This document shows positions 19,909-29,521 of a DNA stretch of 64,000 nt, piece after piece. Numbering within the stretch: position 1 is the stretch's first letter; every line of letters starts with the position of its first letter. The stretch is from Mesorhizobium sp. C432A (GTDB taxonomy: Bacteria > Pseudomonadota > Alphaproteobacteria > Rhizobiales > Rhizobiaceae). The position numbers and the translations under genes were made by a program. Location of the stretch: NCBI RefSeq assembly GCF_030323145.1, contig NZ_CP100470.1, forward strand, positions 1,302,001 to 1,366,000, written 5' to 3'. The notes under the pieces were generated by a model. That model did no database searches and was not told the origin of the DNA. It worked only from the letters and a program-made list of their open reading frames with translations.

Positions 19909-20290
19909 CCTGGACAATCTTCAGCTTAGCATCGAAGACGTTGAGCACGCGACCGAGTTCCTGGCCGCGCTTGAGGATTCGGCCGCCGGCGGCGATGACG
20001 GCGAAGGCGCCTTGCCGGCGCGCCAGTTTCGGATCCTTGACGATCTGGAACAGCGGCACTTCGCTGGCCCGGCGGAAGACTGAAAACACAGCCCGATCAG
20101 ACAGATGATCGATGGCATAGTCGCGCCATTCGTTGGCGGCGACCATGCGTCCGTACAGCCTCAGGATCTCATCGAGTTCACGCCGGTCGAAACGGACCGG
20201 CTGGTCGAGGCGTTCGCGTCGCGCCTCGTGCAGCGGGATCAATATTGCGGATGCGTCCCCATCCTCCGTCCCACCGCTGCGATCGGTCAT
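19904..20290 (-). CDS. DUF2794 domain-containing protein
   Basis: Conserved alphaproteobacterial protein of 128 residues and unknown function. The segment from VRFDRRELDEILRLYGRMVA through the C-terminal LGRVLNVFDAKLKIV matches DUF2794 proteins I know from rhizobia. The start at 20290 (MTDRSGGTED) has AAGGGATCG upstream; the long upstream extension of the same frame has no support. It is soluble with no signal peptide. Confidence 0.85.
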   Translation of the reverse strand: MTDRSGGTEDGDASAILIPLHEARRERLDQPVRFDRRELDEILRLYGRMVAANEWRDYAIDHLSDRAVFSVFRRASEVPLFQIVKDPKLARRQGAFAVIAAGGRILKRGQELGRVLNVFDAKLKIVQA

Positions 20291-20504
20291 CCCGCGATCC
20301 CTTTGAAAATGAATCTCGCTTGCAGAAGTTGGCGTGTTCGCCGTGGAATTGCAAGGCCCGGCTAACCATCCCGGGACCGCGCTGTTTTCGCAACGTCCAG
20401 TCACTTTTATAAAACGCGGTGTTTGAATTGGTGATGCCTCGCCACATTTCCGCCCTTTTTTATCCGCGCTCATGCCCCAATGTCCGACGAATTTACCGGC
20501 GTTG
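20291..20504. other. intergenic region before the ncRNA candidate
   Basis: This stretch is the start of a 610-bp interval without a protein gene. It should hold the promoter of the DUF2794 gene (leftward) and, if the ncRNA is real, its rightward promoter. I could not find a convincing -35/-10 pair for the latter. Confidence 0.4.
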
Positions 20505-20668
20505 CCTGAGACGGTTCGGTCCGGCACCGGCTCGTAAACCCCAAGCCCCCCGCCCACGGGTCTGCGTCGGATCGAACCAACCTCGGACTTTCCTCAGGGA
20601 GAGACCGGGTGCGACGATCCCAAAGCCTAAATGACCGACGTCAGAAGCAAGCTGACGTCGGTTTTTTT
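20505..20668 (+). ncRNA. candidate structured non-coding RNA with its own terminator
   Basis: A bulged hairpin can form over 20505-20598. CCTGAG pairs with CTCAGG at the base, GGTTCGGTCCG with CGGATCGAACC (one G-U pair), then CGTAAACCC with GGGTCTGCG (one mismatch, one G-T wobble). Asymmetric loops separate the three stems. It is followed after 35 nt by an 11-bp perfect terminator stem and seven T. No protein gene on the plus strand precedes it for over 700 bp, so a free-standing RNA is the simplest reading. I cannot name the family; it does not carry the SRP or RNase P core sequences. Confidence 0.55.
20634..20668 (+). terminator. strong rho-independent terminator of the ncRNA candidate
   Basis: Arms ACCGACGTCAG (20634-20644) and CTGACGTCGGT (20652-20662) around AAGCAAG, then seven T. 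The tract is T-rich only on the plus strand, which sets the direction. Confidence 0.85.
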
Positions 20669-20705
20669 GTTGGGCGGCGCCAGACACTTGTCGTCGTGAT
20701 CCTTC

Positions 20706-20864
20706 ACACCCCCCTCTGTCCTGCCGGACATCTCCCCGCAAGGGTGGAGATCAGATTTCGCGTTTGCTTTCGCCAATCTCAAACGTGGGACAGGATGGCG
20801 GATGTGGCGAAGCTGCCAATCTCCCTCCTTGCGGGGGAGATGGCCGGCAGGCCAGAGGGGGGTG
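20706..20864. repeat. dispersed palindromic element, copy A
   Basis: About 160 bp bounded by CACCCCCCTCTGTCCTGCC and its inverted form GGCAGGCCAGAGGGGGGTG, with inner GGACATCTCCCC / GGGGGAGATGGCC arms. The same element occurs at 25741, 39017 and 51595. The ends are conserved and the centre varies, as in rhizobial palindromic intergenic elements. Confidence 0.9.
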
Positions 20865-20900
20865 CTGTCCCGCCGATATCAAAAGGTATGGACCAGCCTC

Positions 20901-21680
20901 TTAAGGCTTGTGAATAAACGCCGCGCCCAGAATAGGCCCCGGCAGGCCGTCCTTGCCAACCGATTGCAGCAGCACGGCGCAGCCGCCTTTCTTGGCGATC
21001 TCGGTCATCGGCAATTCGTAGCGCTGCGCCTTGCCGTGCCACATGCCGGCGGTCTGGATGCCGGTGACGGCGTTCCAGTAGGTCATGCTGCGGCCGGTGT
21101 TCTCGCCCTTGGCGATGGTCACCGTCTGCGGTGGTTCGAAATAGACGATGACGACATGGGCGTCGCTCGGGCCGCTACCGGCGTCGCCGGCATCGATCAT
21201 GACGCGATCGCTGGTGCGGCTGACCATGACGCTGACCCGCATGCCTTCACCGGATTTCTCCATGCGGGCAAGCGCGCCGTCGACCTCCTTGCGGCTGGCG
21301 CCGTTGACATGGCTGCGACCATTGATGACGGCTTGCGGCGTGTAGACGGAGCGGGTGCCGAAGGCGCGCATATAGTCATATTGCCGGTCGGTATTGTCCT
21401 TGCTGCTCAGCGTGTCCTGCCAGCCGAGATAGTCCCAGTAATTGACGTGGTAGGCGAGCGCGACGACGTTGTCCTTGGCCGCCAGCTCGGCAAAGAAAGC
21501 GTCCGCCGGCGGGCAGGAATTGCAGCCCTGGCTGGTGAACAGCTCGACCACGCCCAAGGGCCTGTCAATCTGCGGTTTGTCGGTCTGGGTCGTTCCCGAT
21601 TCCTCGGCGAACCCGGTCCCGGCAAGCGCCGAGAAGGCCAGCGCAAAAGCCGCAAGCCGCAGAGGTTGTCGAGGTGCCAT
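20901..21680 (-). CDS. DUF1223 domain-containing secreted thioredoxin-fold protein
   Basis: Exported protein of 259 residues with a signal peptide ending near GFA. The DUF1223 family has a thioredoxin-like fold; here VELFTSQGCNSCPPADAFF carries C53 and C56 as a CxxC redox pair, followed by AYHVNYWDYLGWQDTL, the family hallmark. A role in periplasmic thiol chemistry is inferred. It lies alone between the palindromic element and the heptamer array. Confidence 0.9.
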   Translation of the reverse strand: MAPRQPLRLAAFALAFSALAGTGFAEESGTTQTDKPQIDRPLGVVELFTSQGCNSCPPADAFFAELAAKDNVVALAYHVNYWDYLGWQDTLSSKDNTDRQYDYMRAFGTRSVYTPQAVINGRSHVNGASRKEVDGALARMEKSGEGMRVSVMVSRTSDRVMIDAGDAGSGPSDAHVVIVYFEPPQTVTIAKGENTGRSMTYWNAVTGIQTAGMWHGKAQRYELPMTEIAKKGGCAVLLQSVGKDGLPGPILGAAFIHKP

Positions 21681-21950
21681 GATCGTTCCGATTCCCGCCG
21701 GTGACGCCGGCCTTGTTCTGGTTGCCCAGATTTGTGGCAGAAGCGACAGTCAACGGGAAGTCACGTTGCGGTGAAATTTTTGCTGCCGCAACCATGGGCA
21801 TGGCCATCACAGGGGGAGCACTTCACCGCCCGGTTCGATCGGGAGCATGGCATCAGGAGCGTGGGGCAGATCTTGCTGAGCCCAGCCGGTTTTTACTCCT
21901 GTCGTACAGGGCGGGGCTTCGATCGGGTCGGGCAATGCTTTGGAAAGACT

Positions 21951-22090
21951 GGGAGTAGGGAGTAGGGAGTAGGGAGTAGGGAGTAGGGAGTAGGGAGTAG
22001 GGAGTAGGGAGTAGGGAGTAGGGAGTAGGGAGTAGGGAGTAGGGAGTAGGGAGTAGGGAGTAGGGAGTAGGGAGTAGGGAGTAGGGAGTA
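21951..22090. repeat. perfect tandem array: 20 copies of GGGAGTA
   Basis: From 21951 to 22090 the heptamer GGGAGTA repeats exactly 20 times without a mismatch, then decays into GGGGATG. It lies between the 3' end of acnA (stop at 22143) and the start side of the DUF1223 gene. On the minus strand it would read as a repeated LLPTPYS peptide, but no ribosome site or conserved gene goes with it. Such perfect arrays are prone to copy-number change. Confidence 0.97.
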
Positions 22091-22142
22091 GGGGATGTCG
22101 TTCCCCGCTACCGCCCAATCCCTACTGCCTAAGCCCTGGCCG

Positions 22143-24833
<2,691 letters not shown>

Positions 24834-24865
24834 GTGCGGTCCGTCCTTGTCTGTTCAGCCTGAAA

Positions 24866-24936
24866 GGGAACGGACGCCGATGGGCATGCAATCACGCGCA
24901 AAGGTGCGGGTACGGCCATTTCCGCTGTCCGTTCCC
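24866..24936 (-). promoter_or_regulatory. inverted repeat in the acnA 5' leader
   Basis: GGGAACGGAC (24866-24875) and GTCCGTTCCC (24927-24936) are perfectly complementary over 10 bp with a 51-nt loop, beginning 33 bp before the acnA start. If transcription starts near the ICE-like site, the structure would sit in the acnA leader RNA. Confidence 0.45.
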
Positions 24937-25035
24937 AGCCAACCCGAGCCGTTCAAGGCGGCGCGTGCGCTGGTTCGGCGCAAATTCTGTTCCCGTGCCG
25001 ACCGCTGGCACGGATGTCCCGCATATAGAGAATTT

Positions 25036-25052
25036 TCTGGAATAGTTCTAGA
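25036..25052. promoter_or_regulatory. candidate Irr iron-control element (ICE-like palindrome)
   Basis: TCTGGAATAGTTCTAGA fits the dyad TTTAGAA-N3-TTCTAAA known for Irr in Rhizobiales, differing at two positions on the left arm and one on the right. It lies 203 bp from the acnA start and 67 bp from the ccmA start, overlapping a possible -35 of the acnA promoter, with TATATG as its -10. Aconitase is a known target class of rhizobial iron regulators. The assignment is by motif memory. Confidence 0.5.
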
Positions 25053-25118
25053 CAGTTGCGGAGCAAATTTGTGCGATGCGGCAGCTATCGCGCGGTAAAG
25101 TTTTCGGGACGGGCAGGC

Positions 25119-25724
25119 ATGCGGCTGATTGCCGAAAATCTGGGCGGCGAACGCGGCGGCGAGACGGTCTTTTCCGGCATCGGTTTTGCGCTCGACAAGG
25201 GCCAGGTGCTGGTCGTCACCGGGCCGAACGGCTCGGGCAAATCGACGCTGCTCAGGGTCATCGCCGGGCTGCTACCGAAGGCGCAAGGCGATGTGCGCAT
25301 CGAGGGCGGCGAAAGGTTTCCGACGATCGCTTCGGCGGTCCACTATCTCGGCCACCTCAATGCACTGAAGACGGCGCTCAGCGTGGCGGAGAATCTGCGC
25401 TTCTGGCGCGATTTCAACGGCGATGGGCAGTTGGGTGTCGGAGAGGCGCTGGAGACGGTTGGTCTCGGCGGCATCGGCCATCTGCCTTTCGGATATTTGT
25501 CGACCGGGCAAAGGCGGCGGGCGGCGATTGCGAAATTGCTGGTCAGTCATAAGCCGCTGTGGCTGCTGGATGAGCCGACGGCTGGGCTGGACAAGGCCTC
25601 GGAGGCGCGGTTTGCGGGGCTGATGACGAGGCATTGCGCAGAAGGTGGAATCATTGTCGCGGCGACGCATTTGCCACTGGGATTGGATGTAGCACAGGCA
25701 TTGAGGATGGGAGCAACAGGGTGA
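25119..25724 (+). CDS. ccmA: heme exporter ATP-binding protein CcmA
   Basis: ATPase of the CcmAB complex, which releases holo-CcmE from CcmC during cytochrome c maturation (System I). The 201 residues from the chosen ATG hold Walker A TGPNGSGKST (about residue 36), the LSTGQRRR signature variant typical of CcmA, and Walker B LWLLDEPTAGLD. The start at 25119 (MRLIAENLGG) is preferred over a 21-codon longer frame because it matches the family start. A palindromic element separates it from ccmB. Confidence 0.95.
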   Translation: MRLIAENLGGERGGETVFSGIGFALDKGQVLVVTGPNGSGKSTLLRVIAGLLPKAQGDVRIEGGERFPTIASAVHYLGHLNALKTALSVAENLRFWRDFNGDGQLGVGEALETVGLGGIGHLPFGYLSTGQRRRAAIAKLLVSHKPLWLLDEPTAGLDKASEARFAGLMTRHCAEGGIIVAATHLPLGLDVAQALRMGATG

Positions 25725-25740
25725 TGTCGGCATTCCCGCC

Positions 25741-25898
25741 CACCCCCCTCTGCCCTGCCGGGCATCTCCCCCGCAGGGGGGGAGATCAGATGTCATGCCG
25801 GCTTTCGCCAATCACCGGCATTGAAAAAGAGGCGTCAGCAGTGGAACTGCCAATCTCCCCCCTTGCGGGGGAGATGTCCGGGAGGACAGAGGGGGGTG
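25741..25898. repeat. dispersed palindromic element, copy B (inside the ccm operon)
   Basis: Same element as at 20706, here between ccmA and ccmB. CACCCCCCTCTGCCCTGCC at the left and GGAGGACAGAGGGGGGTG at the right. Its inner arms GGGCATCTCCCCC and GGGGGAGATGTCC can form a long hairpin in the ccmA-ccmB transcript. Confidence 0.9.
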
Positions 25899-25953
25899 TG
25901 AAGGAACGCCACCTTCGGCAAGATGGCGATCAAACCGCAGGCGCGGCTTGGCA

Positions 25954-26619
25954 ATGCTAGCCCTCTTCCTGCGCGACATCCGCCTCTCCGTCCGCGCCGG
26001 CGGCGGAGCGCTCACCGGCGTCATCTTCTTCCTCGCCGTCATCGCCACCATCCCCTTCGGTGTCGGACCGGACCTGAAGCTGCTCGCCCGCATCGGTCCG
26101 GCGATCCTTTGGATCGGCGCTCTGCTCGCCTGCCTGCTCGGCCTCGACCGGCTGTTTCAGGCCGATCGCGAAGACGGGTCGCTCGATCTTCTGGTGCTGG
26201 GCAATGACCGCCACATGCTGGCGTTGACGGTACTGGTGAAGTGCCTGGCGCATTGGGCGGGCAGCGTTCTGCCGCTGGTGGTTGCGGCACCTCTGCTGAG
26301 CCTGTTCATGAACATGGAGCCGCTCAGCATCGGCGCCACCGCGCTCACGCTGCTGGTCGGCACGCCGGCGATCACTTTCATCGGCGCGGTCGGGGCGGCG
26401 GTGGCGGTGGCGCTGCCGCGCGGCGGGCTGCTGATCTCGGTGCTGGTGTTGCCGCTGACCATCCCGGTGCTGATCTTCGGGGTGTCGGCGAGCTACGGCG
26501 CGGTGGCCGACCCTGATCCGTTCCTGCAGCCCTTCCTCATTCTTGCCGCGCTGACGCTGTTTCTTGCCGTGCTGGGTCCGGTGGCAGCAGCACTGGCGCT
26601 GCGGCATGGAACGGACTGA
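25954..26619 (+). CDS. ccmB: heme exporter membrane protein CcmB
   Basis: Inner-membrane component of the CcmAB complex, 221 residues, with six predicted helices. The N-terminal LFLRDIRLSVRAGG and the ADREDGSLDLLVL segment are hallmarks of CcmB. ATG at 25954 is chosen; a TTG two codons earlier is possible. In related genomes ccmC follows at once, but here only 122 bp separate ccmB from ccmD. Confidence 0.95.
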   Translation: MLALFLRDIRLSVRAGGGALTGVIFFLAVIATIPFGVGPDLKLLARIGPAILWIGALLACLLGLDRLFQADREDGSLDLLVLGNDRHMLALTVLVKCLAHWAGSVLPLVVAAPLLSLFMNMEPLSIGATALTLLVGTPAITFIGAVGAAVAVALPRGGLLISVLVLPLTIPVLIFGVSASYGAVADPDPFLQPFLILAALTLFLAVLGPVAAALALRHGTD

Positions 26620-26620
26620 T

Positions 26621-26745
26621 ATGACCGCTGCGGCGCGACGATCAATTGCGAAGCCCCAGCCGCAAAGCTAAGAAAGCCGCAAAGCTATGGGAAGGCCATG
26701 ATCGAGCACGACGAAGTGACGGTGGAAGGGGAGCGAAGCGCATGA
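26621..26745 (+). pseudogene. ccmC: site of missing ccmC (possible deletion remnant)
   Basis: Directly after the ccmB stop, TGATATG opens a frame (MTAAARRSIAKPQPQS, then stop). At the other end a frame ending MIEHDEVTVEGERSA stops in ATGA overlapping the ccmD start. Both positions are those expected for the start and the end of ccmC. The roughly 700-bp body with the heme-binding WWD domain is absent. A 13-bp direct repeat, AGCCGCAAAGCTA, occurs at 26658-26670 and 26675-26687. This fits a deletion scar, but the identity of the end fragments as ccmC is an inference. Confidence 0.45.
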
Positions 26746-26933
26746 GTGCACACGCACTCTATGTCGCGGCCGCCTATGGCATCACGGTGATCGTGCTGGC
26801 CGGGCTGATCGGCTGGATCCTGCTCGACCAGCGGACCCGCAAGCGCGAACTGGCAGACCTCGAAGCGGCCGGCGTGCGGCGTCGCTCGGACAAAGCCGGT
26901 ACTGGGGCCAGCACTGGGGCCAGCAAGCCATGA
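26742..26933 (+). CDS. ccmD: heme exporter protein CcmD
   Basis: Small membrane protein of 63 residues that stabilises the CcmABC complex. One transmembrane helix (about 9-29) follows the short MSAHALYVAAAYG start, and a basic cytoplasmic tail contains LLDQRTRKRELADLEAAG, the CcmD pattern. The ATG at 26742 overlaps an upstream TGA (ATGA), and its own stop overlaps the ccmG start (ATGA), so translation is coupled on both sides. Confidence 0.9.
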   Translation: MSAHALYVAAAYGITVIVLAGLIGWILLDQRTRKRELADLEAAGVRRRSDKAGTGASTGASKP

Positions 26934-27511
26934 GCACGGAAACCGAAACGCCGGCGTCGCCGCGCCGCCGCCTGATCGTGCTGTTGCCGCTGCTGGTTTT
27001 TCTCGGCCTCGCCGGATTGTTCCTGTCGCAGCTTTTGTCGGGACGCGATGAGGCGGCAGTGCCGTCGGCGCTGATCGGCCTGCCGGCGCCGCAGACCAAC
27101 CTGCCGGCGCTGGAAGGGTCAAACCTGCCCGGGCTGGATTCGAAAGCCTTCGCCGGCAAGGTAACGCTGGTCAACGTCTTTGCATCGTGGTGCGCGCCGT
27201 GCCGGGAAGAGCATCCGGTGCTCTTGCAGCTGTCGCAGGACAAGCGCTTGGTCATGGCCGCGCTAAACTACAAGGACCAAGCGCAAAACGCGCGCCGGTT
27301 CCTTGGTGATCTCGGCAATCCGTTCCAGGCGATAGGTGTCGACGAGGCCGGCCGCACGGCCATCGACTGGGGCGTCTACGGCGTGCCGGAAACCTTCGTC
27401 ATCGGCAAGGACGGCAAGATTGCCTACAAGCATGTCGGGCCGCTGACACGGGAGTCGGCGAGGGATGTTCTGTTGCCGCAGATTGAAAAGGCGCTCGCGG
27501 CACCGGGCTGA
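26930..27511 (+). CDS. ccmG: thiol:disulfide interchange protein CcmG/DsbE
   Basis: Membrane-anchored periplasmic thioredoxin of 193 residues that reduces apocytochrome c cysteines before heme attachment. An N-terminal anchor (about 14-36) precedes a thioredoxin domain with NVFASWCAPCREEHP (C88, C91) and the VYGVPETFVIGKDG cis-proline loop. It overlaps ccmD by 4 bp and ends the ccm unit. Confidence 0.95.
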   Translation: MSTETETPASPRRRLIVLLPLLVFLGLAGLFLSQLLSGRDEAAVPSALIGLPAPQTNLPALEGSNLPGLDSKAFAGKVTLVNVFASWCAPCREEHPVLLQLSQDKRLVMAALNYKDQAQNARRFLGDLGNPFQAIGVDEAGRTAIDWGVYGVPETFVIGKDGKIAYKHVGPLTRESARDVLLPQIEKALAAPG

Positions 27512-27526
27512 CGTTGGCGCCATGCC

Positions 27527-27676
27527 CCTCATCGGGCCGCTACGCGGCCCCCTCCTCCCCGTGGGGGAGAAGAGGGAAGCATCGGCACAGGCTAGCTCCT
27601 CTCCCCGGGGGGAGAGGTCGGATTGCCCGAATTGCTCATGCAATTCGGTTTGGCAATCCGGGTGAGGGGGCGGTGC
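27527..27676. repeat. palindromic intergenic element, second type
   Basis: About 150 bp with CCCCTCATCGGGCC at the left and GGTGAGGGGGCGGTG at the right, inner CTCCTCCCCGTGGGGGAGAAGAGGG and CTCCTCTCCCCGGGG segments. It resembles copies A-D in build but differs in sequence. It lies between ccmG and the convergent DUF1127 gene and may end both transcripts. Confidence 0.7.
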
Positions 27677-27696
27677 CCCGCTGAGGTCTGAAATGC

Positions 27697-27864
27697 TCAG
27701 CCGTAGATCTGCCTGTGGACCTGGTAGAGCATTTCCGAGCGGTCGGCGCGCAGGTCGGCCAGATCGCGGCTCGTCAGGTTTTCGATTTCCGCGACGAGGC
27801 GGTTGTAGTGGCGGCGCTTGGCCATCGAGGAGCGCGCGCGGGAGAAGAGGTTGTCAAAAGCCAT
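27697..27864 (-). CDS. DUF1127 domain-containing small protein
   Basis: Protein of 55 residues, Arg-rich, helical, of the DUF1127 family abundant in rhizobia. The ENLTSRDLADLRADRSEM segment is the family core. AAAGGACCC upstream supports the ATG at 27864. Some short DUF1127 proteins affect RNA turnover and phosphate or carbon metabolism in other Alphaproteobacteria; no specific role can be assigned here. Confidence 0.87.
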   Translation of the reverse strand: MAFDNLFSRARSSMAKRRHYNRLVAEIENLTSRDLADLRADRSEMLYQVHRQIYG

Positions 27865-28148
27865 AGCAAGGGTCCTTTCGTGCCGCATATCAGCGGTGAA
27901 TTTGTTCCTCCCTTGGTCGTTCGCAACATGACATAGGAATGGTGCGATGCAAAAAGAAGATGTTGCAATGCACCATTGCACAGGGCGCATAGCGGGTTAA
28001 TACAGCGCTACAGCACCATAAACGGCCGGACAGGCTGGCGGGCCATGCCGGCCGGGCACCTTTTGTCTTACAATTGCGCCTGCGCCACCTTGCCATCGCG
28101 CCCGCAGGCTGGCTTGATCCGCGCGTCACGTGATGCCGGAGGAAATGC

Positions 28149-29069
28149 ATGGCGACCGCAGACTATTACGAAATTCTCGATCCGCGTTTCGCGCGGCTGT
28201 TCAACGGCAACGCCCAGGTGGAAAAGCTGTTTACCGGATGTCAGTGGGCGGAAGGGCCGGCCTGGTTCGCCGCCGGCCGCTATGTCGTCTGGTCCGACAT
28301 CCCCAACAACCGTATGCTGCGCTATGACGAGACCGACGGCAATGTCAGCGTCTTCCGTCAGCCCTCCGGCAATTCCAACGGCAACACCGTCGACCGCCAG
28401 GGCCGACTGGTGACGTGCGAGCATTCCGGCCGCCGCGTCAGCCGCACCGAGCATGACGGCTCGATCACCACCATCGCGGCCGAATGGAAAGGCAAGCGGC
28501 TGAATTCGCCCAATGACGCGGTCGTGAAATCCGACGGCTCGATCTGGTTCACCGATCCGAGCTACGGCATCGACACCGACTATGAGGGCGACAAGGCCGA
28601 AAGCGAGATCGGCGCTTGCAATGTCTACCGGGTCGATCCGGATACGGGCGAGGTCGAGGCCGTCATCACCGACATGGTCCGGCCGAACGGGCTTGCCTTT
28701 TCACTGGATGAAAGCCAGCTCTATGTCGTCGACACCGGCCGCACCCATGGCGCGCAGAACCCCGCGCATATGCGGGTCTTCAACGTCGGCAAGCACGGCA
28801 AGAAGGTGTCGGGCGGCAAGGTGTTCGCCGACTGCACGGCCGGCCTGTTCGACGGCTTTCGGCTCGACGAGGCCGGCCGCATCTGGACCAGTGCCGCCGA
28901 CGGCATCCATTGCTACGATCCCGACGGCACGCTGATCGGCAAGGTCAAGGTGCCGGAAGTGACCGCCAATTGCGTGTTCGGCGGCAACAAGCTGAACTGC
29001 CTCTACATCGCCGGCACCACGTCGCTCTACATGGTGCGGCTGATGGTGAACGGGGCGAAGACGTATTGA
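28149..29069 (+). CDS. SMP-30/gluconolactonase/LRE family hydrolase
   Basis: Six-bladed beta-propeller lactonase of 306 residues. Family motifs: WAEGPAWFAAGRYVVWSDI with the metal-binding Glu, RLNSPNDAVVKSDGSIWFTD with the Asn ligand, and GLAFSLDESQLYVVDTG with the catalytic Asp further on. The likely reaction is hydrolysis of a sugar-acid lactone such as gluconolactone. It is soluble with no signal peptide. The next gene encodes a tautomerase, but a 162-bp gap makes an operon uncertain. Confidence 0.9.
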   Translation: MATADYYEILDPRFARLFNGNAQVEKLFTGCQWAEGPAWFAAGRYVVWSDIPNNRMLRYDETDGNVSVFRQPSGNSNGNTVDRQGRLVTCEHSGRRVSRTEHDGSITTIAAEWKGKRLNSPNDAVVKSDGSIWFTDPSYGIDTDYEGDKAESEIGACNVYRVDPDTGEVEAVITDMVRPNGLAFSLDESQLYVVDTGRTHGAQNPAHMRVFNVGKHGKKVSGGKVFADCTAGLFDGFRLDEAGRIWTSAADGIHCYDPDGTLIGKVKVPEVTANCVFGGNKLNCLYIAGTTSLYMVRLMVNGAKTY

Positions 29070-29231
29070 GGTTGCTGGAAACGCTTCTCTGGCGGCCCTT
29101 GATGGCGTTTCTGCGCATGTCCGCGGCGCCTGTTGCGCGGCGGCCGCCGGAACGACCGACAAGCGATTCGCCGGAGCGGATTTCGGAGCCGCGGCGCGGC
29201 GCTATCAGACACAATTCAAGGGGAGGACATC

Positions 29232-29438
29232 ATGCCATTCGTCAACATCCGCATCGTCAAGGAAGTGATCGCCGCTGATCCCGCTGGCAAGAAGGCCGAC
29301 ATTGCCAAAAAGGTCACGGCGGCCATCATGGACGCCACCGGGCTTAGCAATGACGACGTCTGGGTGGTGTTCGAAGAGGTCAACGCGCGCGACTGGTATG
29401 TCGGTGTGACCGATGTCGAGACGTTGCGGAAGGGGTAG
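29232..29438 (+). CDS. 4-oxalocrotonate tautomerase family protein
   Basis: Small tautomerase of 68 residues. After removal of Met the N-terminal Pro (MPFVNIRIVKE) is the catalytic base. The segment VTAAIMDATGLSNDDVWVVFEEV is typical. GGGGAGGAC before the ATG at 29232 fixes the start; the frame is open further upstream. The physiological substrate is unknown; family members ketonise dienols in aromatic degradation. Confidence 0.9.
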   Translation: MPFVNIRIVKEVIAADPAGKKADIAKKVTAAIMDATGLSNDDVWVVFEEVNARDWYVGVTDVETLRKG

Positions 29439-29521
29439 CACTGCGGCACGTTGGGGTGCGCCGCACCCTTTCGTTCGTCATCCTAGGGTCTGCGCCGCGT
29501 CGCTTCGCTCCTTGCTCCGCC

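Noticed and set aside
20505..20610. Minus-strand sequence GAGGAAAGTCCGAGG within the structured region resembles the conserved RNase P RNA core (rnpB).
   Set aside because: The rest of the RNase P RNA (CACAGAAAA-type segments, the GGTAAACCCC region and the 3' partner of the core) is missing, and the terminator points the other way. The 11-nt match is probably chance.
20505..20668. Possible 4.5S (SRP) RNA or 6S RNA, given the long hairpin.
   Set aside because: The conserved SRP tetraloop region (GGTCAGG-GGAAGCAGCC type) is absent and the length is short for 6S. I keep it as an unnamed candidate.
21951..22090. CRISPR array.
   Set aside because: The unit is 7 nt with no spacers and no cas genes nearby; it is a simple tandem repeat.
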